Below, one piece after another: positions 7,287-16,032 of a DNA stretch of 64,000 nucleotides. Position 1 is the first letter of the stretch. Every line of letters starts with the position of its first letter. A model generated the notes under the pieces. It had not been told where the DNA came from. It worked only from the letters and a program-made list of their open reading frames with translations, and searched no databases. The stretch comes from Lishizhenia tianjinensis (GTDB taxonomy: Bacteria; Bacteroidota; Bacteroidia; Flavobacteriales_D; Crocinitomicaceae): the NCBI GenBank assembly GCA_945902115.1, contig CAMDLY010000001.1, positions 1-64,000 of the forward strand, written 5' to 3'. A program made the translations under genes and the position numbers.

Positions 7287-9311
7287 ATGAATCTTATCAA
7301 TAGGGATATAAGTTGGCTTGGCTTCAATGAGCGAGTTTTACAAGAAGCTACTGACGAAACTGTTCCTTTGGTAGAAAGAATGCGCTTTTTGGGGATTTAT
7401 TCCAATAATATGGATGAATTCTTCAGGGTGCGTGTGGCTAATATTCGCAGGTTGACTGCCTTTAAAAATCAAAAAATAGATGGCTTCAATGGAACAGCCG
7501 AAGAACTGTATAAGGAAATTCGGTTAATTGTCCTCAAACAACAAGAAAAATTTAAATTGGCATACGAGCAAATTGTTCAAGAATTTGCGCAACATCAAGT
7601 AAGGGTAATAAACGAAAAACAACTTTCAGAACAGCAACTTGTATACCTCAAGGATTATTTTTTAAAGGAGCTCCAACACGATATATTCCCCCTTATTTTA
7701 GAGAAAAAACATGAGTTTCCAAAACTGAGGGATTATGCTATCTACCTCGCCATCAAGCTTGAGGATATAAAAGGAAAAATTAGATATTCACTAATACAAG
7801 TGCCAAGTGACCGAGGGAGATTCGTTACCGTACCAAACGAAACATCTAAAGACGTTATTTTAATCGATGATATTATTCGGCTTCAATTAAATGAAATTTT
7901 TTACATATTCAATCCTGTAAAAGCCGATGCTTATACCTTCAAATTTACGAGAGATGCTGAATTGGATTTAGACGATGATTTAACTACGACTTTTATTCAA
8001 AAAATTGAAAAAAGTATCAAACAACGTAAAAAAGGTATACCCGTAAGATTTGTATACGACTCAAAAATGCCCAAAGACTTACTGGACTTTTTACTCAATT
8101 CACTTAATCTTAAATTTGGACTAAATACAATCCCAGGTGGAAGGTACCACAACTTCAAAGATTTTATAAGTTTCCCAGACTTCGGAAATCCTGATTTTTT
8201 ATTTGAAAAACAGCCACCAACAGCGCATCCCAAAATTCAATATACCAAAAGCATCATTAAAGTCATACAGAAAGAGGATATTTTGCTTCATTTCCCTTAC
8301 CAGCGATTCGATCACATAATAGATCTCTTACGAGAAGCTGCCATCGATCCAAAAGTAAGCAGCATAAAAATTAATATATACCGAGTAGCAAAAAATTCAG
8401 ATATCATGAAAGCTTTGCTCGCAGCTGTTTTTAATGGTAAGGAGGTAACCGTCGTTATGGAATTACAAGCTAGATTTGATGAAGAGAATAACTTGTATTG
8501 GAGTAACAGACTGAAAGAATTTGGCGCACGCGTCATCTATGGATTTCCAGGATTAAAGGTACATTCTAAGCTGCTACAAATTGTTCGAAATTCTAATCAA
8601 AAAGAAGAACATATTACCTATATCGGAACAGGTAACTTCAATGAAAAAACGTCTTTAATTTATTCTGATATCGCCTTTCTTACATCCGATAGGGAAATTG
8701 CACTCGAAGTAAGGCGCGTTTTTAAACTCATTGAAAATAATTTTGATAACGGTACATACAAGCACTTACTGATTTCCCCTTTCAATACTAGACGTAAATT
8801 ATTTAGCCTTATCGACAGGGAAATTATGCACGTAAAGAAAGGAAAAGAAGGTTATATCCGCATGAAACTGAATAATCTTACAGACAAAAAGACCATAGAA
8901 AAACTCTATGCTGCATCTTCGGCAGGAGTTAAGATTCACCTCATCATACGTGGTATATGTTGTTTGAAACCGCGCATCAAAGGATTAAGCGAGAATATTG
9001 AAGTAATAAGTATCGTCGATCGTTATTTGGAACATGCCCGCTTCTTTATTTTTTCAAACAACGGAAAGCCACAATATTTTCTTTCCTCTGCTGACTTGAT
9101 GGAACGAAACCTTGACCACCGAATTGAAGTTGGTATTTTTATTCAGTCACAAAAACTCCAAGCGGAACTTGACTTAATCTTCGATTTTCAATGGAGAGGA
9201 AGTGTGAAAGCCCGACTGATTTCTTCTGACTCAAAAACGAGGTATAGAAAGAGAAATATCCCTCCTTTTCACGCTCAACTTGAATTGTATAATCACTACA
9301 GAACCATGTAA
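7287..9311 (+). CDS. ppk1: Polyphosphate kinase 1
   Basis: 674 aa, full length. Polymerises the gamma-phosphate of ATP into inorganic polyphosphate, and in reverse makes ATP, at the inner membrane. Family landmarks: N-terminal INRDISWLGFNERVL, the autophosphorylated His at about 426 (GLKVHSKLL), the second catalytic His at about 583 (YLEHARFF), spaced 157 as in E. coli PPK (435/592), and the LIIRGICCLKP loop. No exopolyphosphatase is adjacent. Just before the ATG the sequence is TACATTTTTG, one base longer than the usual -7 box, 4 nt from the start. A second polyphosphate-linked module (VTC) lies 19 kb away. Confidence 0.97.
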   Translation: MNLINRDISWLGFNERVLQEATDETVPLVERMRFLGIYSNNMDEFFRVRVANIRRLTAFKNQKIDGFNGTAEELYKEIRLIVLKQQEKFKLAYEQIVQEFAQHQVRVINEKQLSEQQLVYLKDYFLKELQHDIFPLILEKKHEFPKLRDYAIYLAIKLEDIKGKIRYSLIQVPSDRGRFVTVPNETSKDVILIDDIIRLQLNEIFYIFNPVKADAYTFKFTRDAELDLDDDLTTTFIQKIEKSIKQRKKGIPVRFVYDSKMPKDLLDFLLNSLNLKFGLNTIPGGRYHNFKDFISFPDFGNPDFLFEKQPPTAHPKIQYTKSIIKVIQKEDILLHFPYQRFDHIIDLLREAAIDPKVSSIKINIYRVAKNSDIMKALLAAVFNGKEVTVVMELQARFDEENNLYWSNRLKEFGARVIYGFPGLKVHSKLLQIVRNSNQKEEHITYIGTGNFNEKTSLIYSDIAFLTSDREIALEVRRVFKLIENNFDNGTYKHLLISPFNTRRKLFSLIDREIMHVKKGKEGYIRMKLNNLTDKKTIEKLYAASSAGVKIHLIIRGICCLKPRIKGLSENIEVISIVDRYLEHARFFIFSNNGKPQYFLSSADLMERNLDHRIEVGIFIQSQKLQAELDLIFDFQWRGSVKARLISSDSKTRYRKRNIPPFHAQLELYNHYRTM

Positions 9312-9349
9312 TATAAAGTAAATGAGTAACTTTACTTTCTAATCCTGCT

Positions 9350-10876
9350 ATGATTTACATCGGAAAAATAATTCAACAAACTACTAGAGCAATAATTCCT
9401 GCCCGCAAAACAAGGCGAATAAACGCTTTACTTACCCAAAAAAAAGTGTTAACCCGATTAATTAGAAAGGCAAGTATTACCGAGTTGGGATTCCAATATT
9501 CCTTTGATAAATTGATAAAGCCTATTTCCGGGGTATCTATTTCAGCATTTCAACGCCAGGTCCCTATTACCACTTATGAAGAGTTTTATGATTTATGGCT
9601 TAAAAGACAATTAGCAGGTGAACGAGATATCGCTTGGCCAGGAAAAATTAAGCATTATGCTTTATCTTCTGGCACCACCGGTTCTCCTAGCAAGAGATTA
9701 CCTATATCTAAACAAATGATTCGCAGTTTCAAACTGTCAAGCCTAGGTCAGTTTAATGTTTTATATAGAGAAAATTTACCCGTTAGCTTTTATAAATGTC
9801 AAATATTGACAATTGGTGGTTCTACGAAGTTAACAAAAGCAGCAGGTTATTTTGAAGGAGATTTAAGCGGGATTCTTCGTAAACATACTCCCATAGTAGC
9901 CAGAAATGTTGCTTTGCCAGGACCAGAAATTACCGATCTCAAAGATTTCCCCGACAAACTGGCAAAAATAGTTTCTGAAGCACCAAAATGGGATGTGGGC
10001 GTTGTAGCAGGAATTCCAACTTGGTGTGTAAAAGTAATGGAAGAGATAGTAAGCCATCACAAAGTTGACAGCATTCATGATATCTGGCCAAATCTGAAGG
10101 TGTATGTTCACGGTGGAGTGTACATGGATCCTTATCGATATCGATTGGATGCATTATGCAAAAGTCCGATAATCTTATTGGATACTTACTTAGCAAGTGA
10201 GGGTTATTTTGCTTATCAAGATTCTCCTGAAAAAAGAGGGATGAAGTTATTGTTAAATCGTGGGATTTTTTTTGAATTTATTCCTTTCAATAAAAGTCAC
10301 TTCGATGCTGCCGGCAATATCTTAAATAAATATAGTGCATTAACCATGGAACAAGTTGAAGAAGGCGTCGATTATGCCATAGTTATCACTACAAATTCAG
10401 GTTTATGGAGATATATACTAGGAGATTTAGTTCAGTTTTTAGACAAAATAGAAAAACGAATTATAATCTCAGGTCGCATAAAGCAAACACTTAACTTATG
10501 TGGCGAGCACCTTACCTTGGATAACCTAAACATGGCTGTACAGCAAGTTTCTGTAAATCTTAATCTCTATCTCACCGATTACACCATTATCTCACGGCAA
10601 AAAGAACAATTTCACGAGTGGTACATGGAGGAGCAGGTTGGAATTGATGCAGATAAACTCATGCAACTTATTGATAATAAAATAGGTGAACTCAACGATG
10701 ATTACGCTTATGTCAGAAAACATGCGTTAAAAAAACCCGTACTCCGTTTTATTAAACAAAGTGGTTTTTACGATTTTATGAAATCCCAAAATAAATTAGG
10801 TGCTCAACATAAAATGCCTCGCGTTCTGAATAGCCAACAACAAAAAGATTGGGAAGACTTTTTCAACTCACTTTAA
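9350..10876 (+). CDS. GH3 family acyl-adenylating enzyme
   Basis: 508 aa. The family name comes from plant GH3 auxin/jasmonate-amino acid synthetases; bacterial members are common in Bacteroidota and uncharacterised. The ATP/AMP motif HYALSSGTTGSPSKRLPIS sits near residue 100, followed by the second conserved block around LGDLVQF and the small C-terminal domain containing GEHLT. The fold adenylates a carboxylate and passes it to an amine, but the natural substrates here are unknown. It follows ppk1 by 38 bp on the same strand and could be cotranscribed. The phosphate/adenylate link to ppk1 is not supported by anything beyond proximity. Confidence 0.88.
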   Translation: MIYIGKIIQQTTRAIIPARKTRRINALLTQKKVLTRLIRKASITELGFQYSFDKLIKPISGVSISAFQRQVPITTYEEFYDLWLKRQLAGERDIAWPGKIKHYALSSGTTGSPSKRLPISKQMIRSFKLSSLGQFNVLYRENLPVSFYKCQILTIGGSTKLTKAAGYFEGDLSGILRKHTPIVARNVALPGPEITDLKDFPDKLAKIVSEAPKWDVGVVAGIPTWCVKVMEEIVSHHKVDSIHDIWPNLKVYVHGGVYMDPYRYRLDALCKSPIILLDTYLASEGYFAYQDSPEKRGMKLLLNRGIFFEFIPFNKSHFDAAGNILNKYSALTMEQVEEGVDYAIVITTNSGLWRYILGDLVQFLDKIEKRIIISGRIKQTLNLCGEHLTLDNLNMAVQQVSVNLNLYLTDYTIISRQKEQFHEWYMEEQVGIDADKLMQLIDNKIGELNDDYAYVRKHALKKPVLRFIKQSGFYDFMKSQNKLGAQHKMPRVLNSQQQKDWEDFFNSL

Positions 10877-10902
10877 CGTCCTGAAAAAATCATTTAGCTA
10901 CC

Positions 10903-11652
10903 CTAAAGTTCCTTAATTTTATCTAGTAATCTCTTTACCTTTTTTTCCTCCACACGAAGTATAGTTTCTGAAAAAGCAGATTCTTCGTCCAATAAAACCT
11001 TCGAAGTGCCTGAGAAATGAATTGATCTTACCTTTGCATCCTGTATTAAGCGCTGCACATTATTAGTATTAACTCCTCCCCCTGGCATTATTTCTATACG
11101 ACTACTAGACCAAGCAATCATTTGCTGTAAGATATGGAATCCATTATCTACGTTAGATGAGAATCCAGATGTTAAAACTCTATGAAAACTCAAATCGATT
11201 AATTCCTCCAATGATCTCCTCCATTCTATGCTCTCATCAACAGCCCGATGGAACGTTAAGTGTAAATTACCGGCTTGTTCTTTAACTCTAGTTAAAAATT
11301 CCAAGTCTAATTCAAAATTCTCTTTCAATGCCCCAATGGTTATGCCTGCGGCACCATTTTCCTTAAAAAATTTGATATCATCAAGCATCACTTTTTTTTC
11401 CTCTAACGTATATGAAAAACCACCAGCTCGAGGCCGAATAAGTACGTGAGTCTCTAGCTGTAAGTCCTTAGCAAATTGAAATAATCCAGGAGATGGTGTC
11501 AAGCCACCTTGATCTAAATCTTGACAAAGTTCAATACGTGTGACATCATACTTCGCAGCAATTGACAAGGATTCGACAGAGGAGGCGCACAATTCAACAG
11601 CAATAGATCTACTCATGGGGCTAAAATTCGTAATTTTTTGAAAGTTAATCAT
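10903..11652 (-). CDS. cutC: CutC family protein
   Basis: 249 aa from ATG 11652; ATG 11616 (MSRSIAVELCASS) would begin nearer where CutC proteins usually start and is a real alternative. TIM-barrel family: VELCASSVESL, TRIELCQDLDQGGLTPS, the RPRAGGF strand and the LTFHRAVDE and IMPGGGVN loops are all present. Historically linked to copper tolerance in E. coli, but the evidence for a direct copper role is weak and the enzyme activity is unknown. Converges with the GH3 gene (26 bp between stops) and is divergent from the E1 gene. Confidence 0.93.
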   Translation of the reverse strand: MINFQKITNFSPMSRSIAVELCASSVESLSIAAKYDVTRIELCQDLDQGGLTPSPGLFQFAKDLQLETHVLIRPRAGGFSYTLEEKKVMLDDIKFFKENGAAGITIGALKENFELDLEFLTRVKEQAGNLHLTFHRAVDESIEWRRSLEELIDLSFHRVLTSGFSSNVDNGFHILQQMIAWSSSRIEIMPGGGVNTNNVQRLIQDAKVRSIHFSGTSKVLLDEESAFSETILRVEEKKVKRLLDKIKEL

Positions 11653-11683
11653 TAATGAAGAAATAAAAAGGGTCTAATTTCTG

Positions 11684-11691
11684 TATATTTG
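11684..11691 (+). promoter_or_regulatory. -7 promoter box TATATTTG of the 2-oxoacid dehydrogenase E1 gene
   Basis: Exact TAnnTTTG match, 20 nt before ATG 11712. It supports that ATG over the in-frame GTG at 11691, which overlaps the box itself. Confidence 0.6.
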
Positions 11692-11711
11692 TGCTAAGTA
11701 GTAACACGAAT

Positions 11712-14153
11712 ATGGCCACTAAACTTTCGGAACAACCTGTTCAACAATTGAAATTTGAAGAATTCAAACAACATATCTTGGCTGATTTTCGCTTAGCTTG
11801 TGAATCCCGGGAAGCATCGCTTTTAGGTCGTAAAGAAGTTCTTACTGGTAAGGCGAAGTTTGGAATTTTTGGGGATGGAAAAGAACTGGCACAAATTGCC
11901 CTTGCCAAACAATTTCAGTTGGGAGATTTTCGCTCAGGTTATTACCGAGACCAAACAATCATGTTAGCGATAAATGAAATGACTATCCAACAATATTTCG
12001 CCGGTTTGTACGCACACACGGATGTAAATGTTGAGCCTCTTTCTGCAGGTCGTCAAATGGGCGGTCATTACTCCACGCGCAATTTAGACAAAAATGGTAA
12101 CTGGAAAAACCTGATGGAACAACGAAATAGTTCATCAGATATTTCACCTACTGCCGGGCAAATGCCACGACTCGTAGGTTTGGCGCAAGCTTCGAAAGTA
12201 TTCAGACAAAACGTAAAGTTACATACCGAGGAATTTCATAAGTTTTCAAATAAAGGCAATGAAGTTGCTTTCGGAACTATCGGTGACGCCTCAACTTCTG
12301 AAGGGCCTTTTTGGGAATCCATAAATGCCATGGGTGTTATGCAGGTACCGGTCGTGATGTCTGTTTGGGACGATGGATATGGCATCTCCGTTCCTCGAGA
12401 ATATCAAACAACAAAAGGAAGTATTTCGGAAGCACTTGCAGGAATGCAGCGCACCAAAGATAAACCAGGATACGAAATTTTCGTTACTAAGGGATGGGAT
12501 TACCCTCACCTATGTGATACGTATGAAAAAGCGGTGAAAATCGCACGTGAGGAGCATGTTCCCGTGTTGGTGCATGTGCAAGAGGTCAATCAACCACAAG
12601 GACATTCAACATCTGGATCACACGAGCGTTACAAATCTGCTGAACGCATGCAGTGGGAAAAGGATTTCGATTGCATCACAAAGTTTCGTGAGTGGATTTT
12701 AACTTTCAACGCAAATGGCTTAGTTCTAGCCGATGAGGCGCAACTAGATGAGATAGCGAAAGAAGCTAAAGACTCCGTTCGAAATTCTAAAAATGAAGCC
12801 TGGAAGGCATTTACAGCAGATATCAAAAAGGATATCGACAGCCTATTACCCATTTTACATTCTTTGAGTCAAGATGCCGAATGTGGAAAAAGTATTGAAG
12901 CGATTGCGGCAGAAATGGGAAAAGCATTTGAACCCATGAGAAAAGATATTCTTGGGTATGCAAGACGTGCACTTCGTTTGGCCGTTAATTCTGTCTCACC
13001 CTCTAAAAAATCACTTCAGCAATGGATTCAAGAGGCAATTAATATCAATTTTGATCGATACAGCTCTGTTCTTCACTCTGCCTCATCTCACGCTGCTACG
13101 AAAATACCTGCTATTCTTCCAGAATACGATGCAGATGTAAAGATGGAGGATGGAAGAATAATTTTACGCGAAAACTACCGAAAATTATTAGAAAAATATC
13201 CTGAGGTACTTGTTTACGGTGAAGATGCTGGGAAGATTGGAGGGGTAAACCAAACATTAGAAGGTTTACAAGATCAATTTGGTGAAATACGCGTTTTCGA
13301 CACTGGAATTCGAGAATGTACCATTATAGGACAAGGAATAGGTATGGCCATGAGAGGGCTTCGCCCAATTGCAGAAATCCAATACCTAGATTATTTATTG
13401 TATGCGATCCAAGTTTTGTCCGATGACTTAGCTACCGTGCAATACCGAACTAAAGGTGGTCAAAAGGCACCGCTGATTGTTTCCACGCGTGGTCATCGGC
13501 TAGAAGGCATTTGGCATAGTGGTTCACCAATGGGTATGATTATCAATGCTGTTAGGGGAATACACGTTTGTGTACCCAGAAATATGACCAAAGCGGCAGG
13601 TTTCTACAATACACTGTTAAAAGGAGATGATCCTGCAATTGTCGTTGAACCTTTGAATGGATATAGAACGAAAGAGAAATTACCCAACAATATCGGAGAA
13701 TTCTGCGAACCTCTTGGTGTTCCTGAAATTGTAAAGGAAGGTAGAGATGTGACAATTGTCTCTTATGGTTCAACATTTAACTTATGCCAACAGGCTGCCT
13801 CTGCACTGGAGGAAATGAATATTTCTGTCGAGTTGATAGATGTTCAAACTTTGTTGCCATTCGACGTTAACCACCTCATTGCTGAATCCTTGAAAAAGAC
13901 TAATCGCTTATTGATTATAGATGAAGATGTCAGCTCTGGAGCAAGTGCCTATATCTTAGATAAAATCATGGTGGAACAAGGCGGTTATTATCACCTAGAT
14001 TCAAAACCAATAACCCTAACAGCGAAGGATCATCGACCAGCTTATGGTACTGATGGAGATTATTTCTCAAAACCAAGTATCGACGATATTATAGAAACAA
14101 CTTACAGTATTATGCACGAGGTGAATCCGAAACGCTTTCCTTCCCTCTATTAA
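11712..14153 (+). CDS. Fused alpha/beta E1 of a branched-chain-type 2-oxoacid dehydrogenase
   Basis: 813 aa. Thiamine diphosphate enzyme that decarboxylates a 2-oxo acid and acylates the lipoyl arm of E2. The N-terminal half is an E1-alpha: the ThDP-motif region runs from GDASTSEGPFWES to VWDDGYGISVP, and DLRSGYYRDQ-like FRSGYYRDQT lies near residue 80. From about 480 it becomes E1-beta: YGEDAGKIGGVNQTLEGLQ, FDTGIRECTIIGQGIGMAMRG, and RLLIIDEDVSSGASAYI. Fusion of the two subunits in one chain is common in Bacteroidota; the spacer between halves (about 330-470) is long. 2-Oxoisovalerate is the best-guess substrate; pyruvate cannot be excluded. E2/E3 genes are not in the window. Confidence 0.9.
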   Translation: MATKLSEQPVQQLKFEEFKQHILADFRLACESREASLLGRKEVLTGKAKFGIFGDGKELAQIALAKQFQLGDFRSGYYRDQTIMLAINEMTIQQYFAGLYAHTDVNVEPLSAGRQMGGHYSTRNLDKNGNWKNLMEQRNSSSDISPTAGQMPRLVGLAQASKVFRQNVKLHTEEFHKFSNKGNEVAFGTIGDASTSEGPFWESINAMGVMQVPVVMSVWDDGYGISVPREYQTTKGSISEALAGMQRTKDKPGYEIFVTKGWDYPHLCDTYEKAVKIAREEHVPVLVHVQEVNQPQGHSTSGSHERYKSAERMQWEKDFDCITKFREWILTFNANGLVLADEAQLDEIAKEAKDSVRNSKNEAWKAFTADIKKDIDSLLPILHSLSQDAECGKSIEAIAAEMGKAFEPMRKDILGYARRALRLAVNSVSPSKKSLQQWIQEAININFDRYSSVLHSASSHAATKIPAILPEYDADVKMEDGRIILRENYRKLLEKYPEVLVYGEDAGKIGGVNQTLEGLQDQFGEIRVFDTGIRECTIIGQGIGMAMRGLRPIAEIQYLDYLLYAIQVLSDDLATVQYRTKGGQKAPLIVSTRGHRLEGIWHSGSPMGMIINAVRGIHVCVPRNMTKAAGFYNTLLKGDDPAIVVEPLNGYRTKEKLPNNIGEFCEPLGVPEIVKEGRDVTIVSYGSTFNLCQQAASALEEMNISVELIDVQTLLPFDVNHLIAESLKKTNRLLIIDEDVSSGASAYILDKIMVEQGGYYHLDSKPITLTAKDHRPAYGTDGDYFSKPSIDDIIETTYSIMHEVNPKRFPSLY

Positions 14154-14221
14154 GTTTAAACAAAATCTAAGGAATCAACGTCTCTTTAGTTTTCGAGAAG
14201 TGCTCTACTCATAAAATCTAT

Positions 14222-16030
14222 TCAATATAATCTGATTCGAAAAGGCATTCGCATTTGAACTCCAGTCATAGATTCCAGTTTTTTAAGTTCTTTATAATAA
14301 GCCAGTAATTCTTCTGGAAGTTGCTGAACAGAGTTTTCGTCTTCTTCTTCTTCTTTTTCGTTTTCATCTTCGAGAAAATCCATCAACTTATCTGCAAAAT
14401 CTTTTTCTACTAAAGGATAAAAAATAACTTCTTCTTTATCGCCATTAATCAATATTGCTGCATAAGCTATTGCCGCATTCAATCCGCCAATTTCATCAAC
14501 CAAACCGATCTTTACTGCATCTGAACCGGCCCAAACCCTACCTCTTGCGATTTTATTTACGTTATCCTTTGTCATTTTCCTTCCTGCTGCAACTTTAGTC
14601 AAGAAATCATCATAAATTTTGTCCACCTCCTCTTGAGTGACGCTTAACTCATCTTTCGATAATTTACGATTCAATGACAAAACACTGTGTTTATTTGTGG
14701 AAACTCTGTCAAAGGTGATTCCTAGCTTATTTTCTAACATTTTACCGGTGTATGGAATCATACCGAATACTCCAATAGAACCAGTTATGGTCGTATTTTC
14801 TGCAAAAATTCGATGTGCCGGAGCTGCAATATAATATCCTCCTGAAGCCGCCACATCACCCATGGAAACTATGACTTTCTTTTTGGCTTTCGTCAACATC
14901 ACTTCACGCCAAATTTCATCACTTGCTAAAGCACTTCCACCTGGACTATTGATTCGAAAAACAACAACTTCTATATCCTCTTCCTCTCGAACTTTTTGCC
15001 ATAATTTACAAAGTTTTTCGGATGAAATACCAGCGCCCTCCCTAGATATATCACCTTCTGCAACTATTACGGCTATTTTCGGTTTTTCTACTTGTCGAAT
15101 TTCTTGCTCTTCATAAAAGAAATACTTTCCGTATTTCTCCATTGCCATTAAATTCACATCACTTGGATCATTTATACCCATTTTTTTCGCCAGTAATTGT
15201 ATTACCTCATCACGGTATTTAACCCCATTGATGAATTTGTAAGTTACCGCATCTTGCATACGTCGTATGGACAAACTGTCGGCATAAATATTCAATTGCG
15301 CTTCACTAATCCCCTTTTCTTTAGAAATTTCTTTGCACATATCTCCCCAAATAGCTTTCATATAGGTCCTAGTTTGTAACCTACTGGAATCACTCATTTC
15401 TTTTCTGTAAAACGGTTCTACAGCGCTTTTAAAATCATTATTTTTTCCTCTAATAATCTCCACCTCGACATCTAATTTTTCTAGTAATCCCGTATAAAAC
15501 ATTACCTCTCCTCCTAATCCTGTCCATTGAAATACAGATGTTGGAAACCCGTATACTTCATTCGCAGCAGAGGATATGAAATATGTTTTCTGAGATATAT
15601 ATTCCCCCGACAGATATGCCACTACGAACTTCCCGCTCTTCTCAAAATCATCTATTGCCTTTCGAATTTCTTTTGCAGTAGCCATACCACAACTGACATC
15701 ACCGAGTTCCAAAAATAATCCTTTAATATTGTCGTCATTTTTCGCCTTATTCAAGCCATAAAGAATATCCGGAAGCCCATTTTTTTGTTTGAATGAAAAG
15801 GTACTTAAAGATAAATCGCTGGAACTTTTCTCTGCGATTTCCCCATCTAATTTCATGTGTAGAACGGTGTTCTCCTTGACTTCTAATTCATCATCACCAA
15901 TACCAAAAAACAAAGTGAATACTCCAAAAAGAGACAAAACATAAATTATTGTTGATGGTATACCACCTATCATCACCGCCAAAAAGCTCGGCCAAAATAT
16001 TTTTCCAAATTTAATTTTGTTCTCTGTCAT
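14222..16030 (-). CDS. sppA: Signal peptide peptidase SppA, 67-kDa type
   Basis: 602 aa, two tandem SppA (ClpP-fold) domains. One N-terminal membrane helix (about 14-36) anchors it with the catalytic body in the periplasm. The Ser-Lys dyad is recognisable: Lys about 201 in FKSAVEPF from the first domain and Ser about 396 in VAASGGYYIAAPAHRI from the second, ~195 apart as in E. coli (209/409). It degrades signal peptides left in the membrane. An acidic patch (EKEEEEDE) near 570 is family-variable. Starts 2 nt after the M1 peptidase stop, so the two peptidases form one operon. Confidence 0.95.
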   Translation of the reverse strand: MTENKIKFGKIFWPSFLAVMIGGIPSTIIYVLSLFGVFTLFFGIGDDELEVKENTVLHMKLDGEIAEKSSSDLSLSTFSFKQKNGLPDILYGLNKAKNDDNIKGLFLELGDVSCGMATAKEIRKAIDDFEKSGKFVVAYLSGEYISQKTYFISSAANEVYGFPTSVFQWTGLGGEVMFYTGLLEKLDVEVEIIRGKNNDFKSAVEPFYRKEMSDSSRLQTRTYMKAIWGDMCKEISKEKGISEAQLNIYADSLSIRRMQDAVTYKFINGVKYRDEVIQLLAKKMGINDPSDVNLMAMEKYGKYFFYEEQEIRQVEKPKIAVIVAEGDISREGAGISSEKLCKLWQKVREEEDIEVVVFRINSPGGSALASDEIWREVMLTKAKKKVIVSMGDVAASGGYYIAAPAHRIFAENTTITGSIGVFGMIPYTGKMLENKLGITFDRVSTNKHSVLSLNRKLSKDELSVTQEEVDKIYDDFLTKVAAGRKMTKDNVNKIARGRVWAGSDAVKIGLVDEIGGLNAAIAYAAILINGDKEEVIFYPLVEKDFADKLMDFLEDENEKEEEEDENSVQQLPEELLAYYKELKKLESMTGVQMRMPFRIRLY

Positions 16031-16032
16031 AG

